NCBI GenBank assembly: GCA_030762175.1
Contig: CM060846.1
Coordinates: 303,772,512-303,836,511, forward strand
DNA length: 64,000 nt
From: Metallyticus violacea
Taxonomy: Eukaryota; Arthropoda; Insecta; Mantodea; Metallyticidae
Reading direction: 5' to 3'
The stretch's first letter is position 1. The number at the start of each line of letters is the position of its first letter. Positions 22,401 to 34,400 of this stretch are shown one piece after another. The translations under genes were made by a program, and so were the position numbers. Below the pieces are notes generated by a model. The model was given only the letters and a program-made list of their open reading frames with translations, was not told where the DNA came from and made no database searches.

Positions 22401-25400
22401 TTACACCCGAAAAATTCCATCGGTCCTGGTCGGGTTCGAACCCACGATCTTGGGTTTAGGAGGCAAGTGTGGTAACCACTACACCACCAGGATCAACACA
22501 TATGTAAAAGAAATCACTCCATTGGCAACATGTTTACCATTACTACTTACACTGGGAAGCCCTAGTTGCCAAGAAGATACCAGAAGAGCTTAAGTAGACT
22601 TTTTTTTTTTGTTTGTTTGTTTAACACCAGTTTTAACTAAGACTTAAAAACCAAAATGTCAATATTATAAAAAGTTGCTCACTGAATTCAAAACTTTTTG
22701 AGCAGTTTTACAGAGAAATGGATGGTGATTATAGATTTTTGCAACACTGTAAATTTTGTTGTCCATCAAGAGGTAAATTTTTATCTCAATTTTTGGTACT
22801 GAGAGAAGAAATAATATATCTCTTGGATAAGCAGTTTCACTTCCACAGTCAACTAAGTCATTTTTCTTGGTTAGTGAAACTAACATATTTATCAGATATT
22901 CTCATTTATTAAATAAAACTAAATTTTACTTTTCAAGAAGAAAAAGTTACAGTTTTTGAACTTGAAGATAAGATTAAAGCAATAAAAAAGTTGGAGCTTT
23001 GGTATCAATGCATACTGTATGGACAGTATGAGGAAACCTTTCCTAATCTCTCAAACGTTCTTTATTGCACCAAAGAGGAATTCTTGGAGGATGACAAGTC
23101 ACTCATCTCACTTCATTTAAAACACTTGCAGCACACTTTCATAAAATATTTGTCTGTGCCTGATGAAAGCAAATACTGGATCAGAGATCCTTTTTCAGCT
23201 CATTTGCAAGAAGAGAAAAGCTCACAGTAGCAGGAGACCAGTTCATGGGGATATTGATGGATGGTGCTTTGAAGTTACAGTTCAAAGAAAAGACACTGGT
23301 AAACTTTTGGGTTAATTTACAGTAAGATTTTGCTGGATTACCAAAGAAGGCCATGAAAGTTTGGGTGCCTTTCAAGACAACTTACTTGTGTGAAAAATAA
23401 TTTTCTGAACTCATTTATCTAAAATAAAATAAAATAAAAATTAAAAAAAAGTATAGAAACCATTTGGAAAATTACCAAAACTGAGAATAACATAATATAA
23501 CATAACTTTATTAGCAGTGTTCTTAGTAATATATATATATATATATTAAACTGCCCATTCTATTTGGCTCTGGCCACTAAGCTGGGCAATCCACTAAAGT
23601 TGACAATTACATGTTACATAGTATTTAATTCTTATATTTATAATGCTATTCTTACATTATTATTTCTGTCCTCCTTTAACAATCCATTTCTTACAGTTAT
23701 GATCTAGAATTTTATTTATATGAATATTCCTATTCATTCTAAACCATACAGTTCCTTTTCTCCAAATCTCTGTTTCTTTGTTTCTGTGCATTCAAATTGA
23801 ATGTGTTGTATATCCTCTCTTCCCCCACATAATGGACATATGCCTTGTGGATATCCATTTCATTGCCCTTTTAGCCTCTATACTCCTGCTCTTAACCATG
23901 CTATTCCCCCAATTTCTTTTATATTAGTGACGTCTACATATCTCTCTTTTTCAATGATTTTTCATTGTAACATAAAATGCCAACGATTTTTTATGGCTTA
24001 ACTGACTAAATAATTTTTGTATCTCAATATATTCAAATCTTCTTCTTATGTTTCTCCAAAAAACCTTGTTAATAAATTCCCTTTTATTCCAAACATCTCC
24101 CATAACATTATTTTCTAAGTTATTTCACTTATCCAACCCATGATTTGTAGACTAATATCTTGATATTTTAAACATTGATTTAACAAATTACTTCATCAAG
24201 GTCCTATACCAACATTTTAAGGTTCTCTCCATAACCAATCCTTGATACTCATCCCAATTCAATTTGAGCCATTCCATTGGCCACTGTTAAGCACAATCCA
24301 AGAACTTTCTTATAAAACATCCTATGTACTTGGTCCATAACTTCCCACCCATTTTCAAGTCCCCATACTCAATATCACATAACATTCAAGCCTCGACAGT
24401 TGAGTTGTATATTCTTTCCCACCATTTCATTTCTATCTCTGGTATTTTAATTAAGCACCTTCTTACAGCTGTCACTGCTACTTTCCCCTTTGCCAGAGCT
24501 GATTTCTTTTGTTTCTCCCATTTCCTTCCTGCATCTATTTTTATTCTTATGTACATACAATCTCTCACCACTTTATATGCATTACTTCCTTTTTTCCATT
24601 TTTCATACTTGCCCAATTTTTGTCCTTTCTTAAATATTACAATTTGTGCTTTCTTTTCATTTACAGTTAATCCCATTCTACATAGTATAAATCTATTTCC
24701 TGTAAGGACAGTTTTAAACTATTTACAGTTATGGACCCCACTACTAAATCATCTGTGAAAAGCAGACTAGGTATCTGTATATTATTTATTACAGGCAACA
24801 AATTATTTGGACTTAACTTACATCCTTATCTCAGCCCCCCCTTTTTTTAAATGTTTTTCTCTGGTTATTGTCCCTTCCTCACATTTTACACAGAAAACTA
24901 AGAATACAAATTTCTGCCATTAAGCTAAAACCTCACGGTTTGTACATGAAATGCATCATCCCCTTCATTTGGGATTTAAAACTAATGAGTAACATTTTGC
25001 AATCAATTATTGTTAGTTATTATTAATATTAATGTTTTATGCATTTTATATACTTTTTTGAATGTAAAATTATGGTTATTACTACTGTGTAAGGAATAAA
25101 AAGTTAAATACTGAACAAACGTGCATTTAAATTTGAATAGTTTGGGATTTTCACAGTGAAATATAGTATCATATAACAAATTATTTATGCCTTTGAAACA
25201 CGTCCAAGTAAGTGGAATAAAACCAGTGAAATTTGAGTGACTTCCTCATAAATAAAATGTGCATTTATTTGTTTATTTATACATTTTGTACATCAATAGG
25301 TACTGCTGGTCTAAGCTATCAATCAGCTATAATTCCAAGAATGTAGATTACCTCTATGCCATGAAACCAATATCCAGAGGTTTCTTCTGTAACTCCAAGA

Positions 25401-28400
25401 GTTGCAATTGCATGTCTAGCATAGCTCTCTGAATCTGGAGTGATTATGCTTATATTCTCTCTTTCACTGAATAACATCTTAGTTTTTACAGTTGATGGTG
25501 TCAGTGTTTGTACTGTTACTCCTGTTGCACCCAATACTTTGCACTCATATGCCACAGCACGAGAAAAGTAGTCAACATATGCCTGCGAAAAGTAATGCTA
25601 TAGTGGTAATAGAACAGCATGTTTTAAGTTTTGAAAGTTAAACTGTAAAAAATGTAAGATCAGAAAAAACAGCAAAATCAAGATATGAGAACAAATAAGG
25701 ACATAGATAAACAATTTATTTATTTATTTATTTATTTAATATTTATTCATAACAATTCACAGGAAATTCAGATAGAACAAACTCCAACAATATGAACAAA
25801 CCAAAAGTACTGCAATTCTAGAAAGCAAAATTAGTATTAGTTTCATAAAAGTGTTATTCAGAAGCAAAAAAGTTCTTCCTAATATTTCAAATTTGTTTCT
25901 GATTTAATTGACATTGCATTTCAGCAAGTTAGGGAATATGGTTTTGAAGACATATACAGCTTTCCTGTAGGTTTTACATATAGGTTTAAAACTGCAGTAT
26001 CTTTCCTACAACTGTAACAAATTATAAGTGTATGAGAGGGATTGCGAGGGCAGGAAAGATGTAACTCATTCATGCTATTTTCAACAACCTTGTAGGAAGA
26101 ATTCCTTATCTACCAACTAGACAGAAAAATGTTTGCCACTACATAGAATTTTGGAGGGTTAAATCTGGGAAGGCTTGCCCCCTCAATTACTACAAACCAA
26201 AAGTTTTTTTATTATTATTATTATTTTTTGGTCAAAACAAAGGAGAAATGTGAGCTGAAATACATTGGTTTTAAGTTTTAGTAGCAAAAAATTTACAGAG
26301 GGTCAATTTAACTCATCACAAGTGCTCAGTGTTGCCATTAATAGTCTTTTTTTATACAAATTATGGCAAGTAAGTTCTGTGAATGTGCAACTAGAAAGCT
26401 TTCTGAAAAAACTTTTAGTAATTCAAGCCATTTTGAGGATTGGTATATTATGACATTAGCTGCATAAAATTAAAATACTAAAAATTACATCATTAAATTT
26501 ATTTTCATTGTTAAAATGCTGTCATCAACAGAATATCATGTTATGATAACATTAAAGCAGCAATTTATGTATTACTGAAAATAGAATCAACCATTCATCT
26601 TCATTGCAGAATACATGATTACATAATTACAGAATACATAAGTTCAGAGTTATGAATGTGAAATCAAGATTTCCTCAGTACCACTGCCAAGTCAGCCTTT
26701 TAAGTTTGGCCTAATTTATTATGATAAACACTTCTTTGCTAACAGCAATAACAACAGAATACTAAAAAATCTCTATTGATACAATAACACCATAAGTATA
26801 ATTAAAGAAGGCATTGCCTTCAGAATGATGCATAAGAAAATCTACATTAATATTAACTTTATTTTATGAATACCCATTTAGAATTCTGGTATCCAAAATA
26901 AAGAGCATATGAAACTTGTTTATAATGTTATACAATTATTGCATTTGTAAAAAATATGACACTCACTTTGTCTGTGTTCATAAACATTTACTCATGCAAT
27001 AAAATGTAACATTATAAACTAATATAATATACAATTGTTGGTCATGTCCAAAATTTGGAATTTTGAAAGTGTCATTAATTTAAATAATTTACACAGTGAA
27101 TTAAAATTTCACACGGACTTAGTATGATTAAGACCAATTGTATGATTGAATCAAATACACACTCTTATTGCTCCACTTATCTGTTTATAATATGTAGTAC
27201 TAGTTTCACAAACTCTTTGTTCGCATCATCAGCTACCTGCTGGATATTTCATTATTCGTGACACTAGTACTACATATTATAAACAAGTAAGTGGAACAAT
27301 AAGAGTGTGTAGTTCAACTTAATCATACAAATGATATTAATTATATGATTAGCTTCACTGTACAAGTTCCAATTAACATTTCTAGACTTAATATGATTAA
27401 ATAAATTATACTTACAAAGCTGTAGACAATGGAGCGGTAATATATCTTACACTAATGTATTAAACATGTCCTAGTATATATAAGTAAGTGGAGTTAGTGG
27501 GAACAAGTTTAATACGTTAGTATAGGATATAGTGAATCAATTATTTCTATTAAATTTATTTATTGTTTATTGGGGTAAATATTGATATTCTATTTATTTA
27601 AATCTTTTGTTTTTAATGATGGTTCCTACACCTAAAATACAGAGTAATTTATTGCAGATAGAAGGAGAAGTGATAAACTTGAGATTTTGATATTGTTGGA
27701 GGCAGCAGGGGGCAGGAGTTAATATGCCTGTTAATAGTGGGAGAATGCTTAGGAGCAAGAGGCAAATTGGTTACCTTCAGACTTCGATCTGATTTGCAAT
27801 AAGAAAGAAAGAAAATTGTGAAACTTGGGTTTTGGAAGCGTGAAGGAATGTGCAGAGGGTTGGGTGGGGATTTCTTCAAGGAAATGCTGACTAAGGTCCA
27901 TTTGTTAGCTTTAGTTGAAACATTATTAGAGGGAATGAGTGTGTTATGATTCAAGATTTTGATTTTATAGGCAAATATAGTGTCAGGAAGAACATTAAAG
28001 GTAGAGTTTCAGAAGTTATAGGATTGTTGGTGAGGAATGATTTGATAACTAAAGTGGAGAGGAAGTCTGAAATTAATGGTTTAATATAGATGTTAATTTG
28101 GGAATGGGATTTGTGCATTGGTTTAATTTAAAATCCACTCATGAGTTCCAAGTTTTACAACCTAGAAATTCTTTCAAAAATGTTTAAATTGAATTAGAAA
28201 ATATAAGAATGGAATATCCTTTGATAAGAGTTTATGTCAGTAGGAGACCTGAATGTGAGTAGGAGAGTTCAAAATTAAAAAATTAGGTATTTGGGGTAAA
28301 ATAGGGAAAGAGGATTCTAACAAAGTATGGGTTAGGCACAGTAAACATAAGGCAGTAAGGGACTTTAGTTAATTCAGTTTTGTGAGAATAATGGTTTTGT

Positions 28401-31400
28401 TATTTTGATAGTTGTTGGGTTGGGAGGAAGGAAGATGGTACTAGCAAAAATTACATTTACTAATGCTTATGGGCAGCATGTTATAAATAATATTCCATGT
28501 AGTGATGATACATTATGCAAATTTTATGATTTCAAGACAATTAATATTTAGTGAAAGTTCACATTTTTCACTTATTGTGTCACATAGTGTTGTGGTGAGA
28601 ACTTTGGAAGCAGTAAAAATGGTGCATATGGCTGGTATCAAGATATATATTTACAAGTGGATTCCTGAGAGGTGTAAGGGATGTTGTTGGATTCCTGAGA
28701 AGTGTGAGGAATTTTGTAACTCTTGAGTTAGGTTAGTTTATCTGAAATGAGCTGGGGGAAATATGATTATGAGAAATAGCTGGTAAAAAAAAGTTGATGA
28801 TAATTGGTTTAATGCAGAGGGATGAGAGCTTTAGTATGCAATATGATTATTAGATGAAGAGAGAGGTATGAGGTTTGATAGAGATTTCATGATGCAATTA
28901 TGTGAGAGTTACTTAAGTATATGAAATGAGAGTAAGGGAGAGTTAAAGCTTTAGAAATTGAATGAAGGATGCATCTAAACAGAGGACAGGAAGTAATCAA
29001 TGTGTAAAGGGTATGAAAAGTAATGTACTATAAGTCAAAATGAATAGCTTAGATATTTTCAAAGCATGTTCATTACAGAAATTACAGAGGGGAAGTAGTT
29101 TGAATTTGGTATCACACATTAATTATGTAGAAGAGCTGGATAGACCATTTTTACAGGAAGAAATCTATAATTAGGTTTGTACATTCAACAGAAATAAAGC
29201 AGTAGAAATTGATGACTTATCGAGAGAGTTCTTTAAAATTTTGTGTTAATCAGGTTAGATTAATATGTTTAACTAAACTTATGAATATAATTAAATAAAA
29301 GAAAAGAAATAAAAATTGAATAGAAATTATTCATCCCATATATAAAGGTGAGGGAATTGAGAAAAACATAACAATTATAGAGGAATTGCTCTATTATCCA
29401 ACTTCAGAAAAATATCAGGAATTGTAGCTAAGAGAATTCAGGATTGAGCCAAAGAAAATGAAAAGATATTTCCACATCAAGTTAGTTTTAGGAAGGGAAA
29501 AATGACAGGGAGAATATATTTGTTATTAAAACTGATAAATAAATATTTATAAAAGAAAAGGGGCAAATTATAAGCTGGATTTACTGATTTAGAAAAAATT
29601 AATGATGGCATAGTTAGGGAAATGTTTTGGTATATATTAAATAAGAAATGTTTAAGTGTTAATATTATTAAAATACTTCAGAAGTTATATGATTAAAATA
29701 GATTTTGTGTTAAATGTGTTTTTGGAGAGGTTGTTGTTGATTTGGTTTATTTACAGATGCTCTCTAACGTCTCAGGTCATCAGCATCTCATTCAATTGAG
29801 AGCATGAAACGGTCGATAAAGTTTGCTCAGAGGCCTATTCTTTCAGACTTGAGGCTCTTTTACATGCTGTAAATCTATGACAGCCACCCACGGCTTTGTT
29901 TTCCTTCCAAAGGAAGCCATACTTAGGATTTCTACGCCGGAAAAAATCCATCAATCCTGGCCAGGATTGAACCTGCACTCAAGTATAGTTACCACTACAC
30001 CACCAGGATGATATTTTGGAGAGGTAACTGTGTAGGAATGCAAAAGAGAGGTTTTAGGCAAGGTTGTAAGTTGAGCCCAAAATTGTTTAACTTGTTTATT
30101 GATATTTTGGATTATTTAAAAAATGTTAATATTAACATACCTGCAATTAAAAATGTGGATATTGGAGCTAATTTATGCTCATTTTTGGTATGTTCAATAT
30201 CGGTTATTGGTTTAAAGTTAGCTACATACAAAATTGTGAGGTGCTGCGGTGAATGAGGACTGAATGTGAATTGGGATAAAACTACAATTATGATGTTTAA
30301 GAAATGCAATAAACTGCATAAAGATTTTTTTTGAATAGTGTTTAACTCCCATTTTTATACAGTGGCACCACAGGCGGTGAACATTATGACACATGAGATG
30401 AAATGATATATTGCGAAAGGATTTTTTAAGGAAGGAAACGTTCCAGGCCTAAATTTAGGGTACCTCCCCCACATTTGCCAGTTATGAGGACTGAGGAAAA
30501 CCTGAAAAAACCTCAGTCAGGGAGGACGGTCCTGGCGGGATTCGAACCCCAGACCTCCCGCTCACAAGTCCATGCCTTAACAACCTCGGCCACCCATGGC
30601 TGTGCATAAAGATGAAAAATAGTTAATAGATGATAAAGCAATTCAGGTTTTTAGTGAATTTTCATATTTGGGAACCAAATTGAGTAGTAACAGAGGTTGG
30701 GAAGGGCACGAGAGAAGAGAATGTCATTAGTTAAGGGGAGAATGGCAATGACAGCAATATGCAAATGTTTATATTTAGTACCAGGTATGAGTGTTAAGTG
30801 GTTTGAAATAATTTATTCTGCCTTGGTTGAGTTCCAATGGATTTATGGAGTAGAATATGGGAATTGACAATGGATGGCATACTATGGATTTAATTCAATA
30901 TTGGGACGTCCCAAAAATACAGATAATGCTGGAGTTTTGGCAGAGTTAATGTAAGAGGGTTAGTGATGGAAAAGATATTGATTTTTGTTTCAGGTTCAAG
31001 ACCTGTGAAAGTGTGTATAAGATATCAAGAAGAAAAGTTAGGTTTTACAGCTAATACCTAGTTAGAGAAAGTTAAAGACAGCAGTTGCGTAAGGTGATCT
31101 AGGAGATTTCTAGGTTCAAATTGGTGATTTCAGAAGGAGATTTAAGATGGTCCAGACAAGGAAAAGTATAATATTATCATTTGTGGAAAGAATAAAAGGG
31201 AAGGGAGAGTTTGGTTTCATTAGGTGTTTGAAATTTAGAGATAAGAGGGGGATGTTATTCCAGGTGCCTATTCTATCTGTGAGATACAGATTATTTTTCA
31301 GTGCAAAGGAATGAATGAATGAATGAATGAATGAATGAATGGTAAGTTTGATAAGTAAAGCAATCATTTTGTAGAGAATGGGGGCCTAAGATAAATAAAA

Positions 31401-34400
31401 ACAAATCTTAAGATTATGGTGATGAAGAAAATTGATTATTTAGGTGTTAGATCATCTAGTAATGGGAAATGGAGTGATCAAAAAAGGAAAGCAGTAGCAG
31501 AAGGAAAATTAGCCATGAGTGTAATCAGATCTTGTGTAAACAAAATACCAAATATGCAAGTAAAATGGTTAGAGAGAATATATGACTCAATACTGGAGAG
31601 CAGAATTATGTATGGAATAGAAATTTGGGGACCAGATGAAGGATGGAAAGGGATAAAATAGATTATTTTGTAGAATTGTTCTAGGCTTACCTAGATCTTT
31701 ACCTAACAAGGTTGCTCAAATGGAACTAGAAAGATTGGGCTATAAAAGCAAGGTCATAGAAAGAGTATTGAAAAATTGGTATACAATAGGGCGACTAAAG
31801 GAGGAGAATATTATTAATCAGTGTTTGGTAGCACAAGGAAGAATTAAGGGGAAAGAAACTTGGTTATCTAAAATCCAAAATATCCTACAAGAAGCGGGCA
31901 TGGAACTAGTATGGTATGAGGGAGAAAGATTGAGTAAAGGATTTTGGAAAGAGATAGCAATAAGAATTGAGGATATAGAAAAACAGGAAATATGGGGAAA
32001 TCTTAACACCAAAAAATCTCTGAAATTATATACTACACTAAAAAATGTGTGGGGAAGAGAAAGATATATTGAAATTTGTGATAAGGTAGGAAGGGAAGGG
32101 TTGGCATGGTTTAGAACAGGAGTAAAATATTTAAGTGGATTAAAAAATGTACACACTAAGGGGAAATGTCCTATGTGTGCAGAACCAGATAGTACTTTAC
32201 ATTGTATACTAGAATGTAAGCAAACTAAATTTTGGAGGGAACAGTTCCTATTACGGAAATGGGAAAACCTACCAGATGAAATAAAAGGTAGAAAAATTTT
32301 AAATTTAAAATCAGATGAAAACATTAAGGAACTAGGAAAATATATAGGCTAGGTAAGACAAAAATGGTTATGGGTGTAAAATACTTATGAAATGTGTTTG
32401 AGAATAAAACTGTCAGATAGTGAAAGGAGGATGAAATGAGTAGGGGAGGGTATGGGGCTAGTTATCTAATATTAGTTAAACAGGATCCTTATACACCAAT
32501 AACCAGGGTGTTGTGTATAAGGCCCTAAGAAATAAGTAACTCTCAAGGATGGAAAAAGTAAAGAAATAGCTATTAAGAAACAAAAGAAACTGTAGTAAAT
32601 AAAATGTGTCAGCTATCTAATTTATGGAGCATTTTTATATAAGTTAAAGATGAAATGGAAATGATCAGTTGAGAGAAATAAGAAATAAAATTAAAATAAT
32701 TTAATTGTATCTTATTAGTATATTAGACAATATAATGCTATGTATGTAACCATTTATAACTGTTATATTTTAAATTAGTAATGGATTTGTCTAAATAACT
32801 AGGACTAAGGCCAAATCATAACTTTGTATGTACTAAGTATAAATTTAGTTAAGAGAGTGCAATGTATAAAATTATTTCTTTCATGGTATAGGAACAGGAG
32901 GAGGGAGAGGGGAGATTTGCCTCTGCACTACTACCAGATGTGCAGCTTCCCTGACTGATGAGTGGTCCAGTGTTTTTGCCTTCTGCTATCTGAAGGCAGA
33001 AATACTGACCACTGAAATAAAGAAGTTAAAAGACATTGTGATTTTATAATTTACTATTTGTTAATTTAATAATTGCATGGTTGTATGAAATATTGTAGTG
33101 GTCTATAGGAGAAGTGGCTAGGACCAGAACCTATAGATGTTTATTTTTCTATTTTGCTTAGTATTCTATAAATAAATAAATAAATAAATACACTGGCTAT
33201 GGTGACTATAATGCAGATAAATAAAAATAAAGACCAATAGTGTAAAAAGTGAAGCTTTACCTTTGTTGCAGAATACACTGCCATCAATGGAATCGGCTTG
33301 ATACATACAATGGATGATATATTTACTATGGCACCTCGATTGAGAGAGATCATCCTTGGGAGTACCATATGAGTCATAACAGTTACAGCTGCCACATTAA
33401 CATTCACATGCTCCCAAATAACATCTTCTGTCATTTCCTTGACATAGCAGGCATATTTTGTAATTGTACCAACATTATTCACTATAAAAGATAGAGTACT
33501 TAAGAACTTCAAATTAATACACTAAAAATAAATACCACTTTCTAACAGCTATAAACTTTTTATTTTAAATTTGTAGCATTATATAAAATGTAAAACCTAT
33601 TTTTCCTCTTTATACTGGAATGATGGTGTTTCAAATAAATACATTAATTAACTGCAAATTTAATCTTATTCATTTATTGCTCAATATACAACTCAACACA
33701 ACAAACTGCTGAATAATCATGCTTCTTACAAAATTCTTACCACATAAGTTTAATAGTAACAAAAGTAAGCGGGAGGTCTGAGGTTCGAATCCCACCTGGG
33801 CCATCCTCCCTGACTGAGGTTTTTTTCCAGGTTTTCCTCAGTGCTCATAAATGGCAAATGCTGGGGAGGTACCCTAAACTTAGGCCTTGAAAGTTTCCTT
33901 TTTTAAAAAATCCTTTCCCAATATATCATTTTATTTCATGTATCATCATTGTCCACCACCTGTGGTGCTTCAGTAGTAAAACAGGCATTAAACACTATTA
34001 AAAAAGCAAAACAAAAATAAAAGATATATGACAATGAATTAAACAAACAGTATTAATATTAAAACAATATATAATATTAAAATTAAAACAGTGCAAGGAG
34101 TTATCTCACATAACATAATAGTGCAAAATTGAGAACATGCTGCAGTAGTGTGAACAGCAGATCTGGGATTCAATTTTTATTAGGACTGTCCTCTTTGATT
34201 AGAGGACTTTTCCAGGTTTCCCTCAGTTCTCATCAATGACACCTGTCAAAGAAGTACCCTAAAATTAGGCCTGGAATGCTTCTTTCTCCATATAACTTTT
34301 TTTCATAATTGATTCATCGCATCTCATATATCATCAGTGTCCATCAATTGTGATACCTCAGTAGTAAAAACAAGCATTATATGCTACTCAAAAAGAAGAA

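Larger units (their letters stand above)
28240..30960 (+). pseudogene. LINE-C endonuclease and reverse transcriptase relic
   Basis: Endonuclease: VGDLNVSRR (28250, the GDFN-type box) and [20 protein letters not shown] (28451-28510). [22 protein letters not shown] (30042-30101), the GLRQGCxLSPxLFNLFI motif, split from upstream codons by a SINE at 29731. After a second SINE the frame continues as [15 protein letters not shown] (30655). No single frame survives; inactive. Confidence 0.7.
27640..31345 (+). mobile_element. LINE-C, near full-length but decayed
   Basis: Endonuclease and reverse transcriptase relics in order, two SINE insertions with clean target duplications, and a 3' (GAAT)n tail at 31309-31341. 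It lies antisense in HSDL1 intron 4. Confidence 0.7.

Noticed and set aside
24324..24758. 144-residue plus-strand frame
   Set aside because: It is antisense to the LINE-B frame at 24386-24676, whose residues match a known family.
25110..25240. Complete hammerhead motif
   Set aside because: Only the GAAA and cleavage side are recognisable; no CUGANGA on either strand, so kept only as a possible remnant.
31818..32324. 168-residue minus-strand frame
   Set aside because: Shadow of the LINE-D C-terminal ORF, which carries the zinc knuckle.
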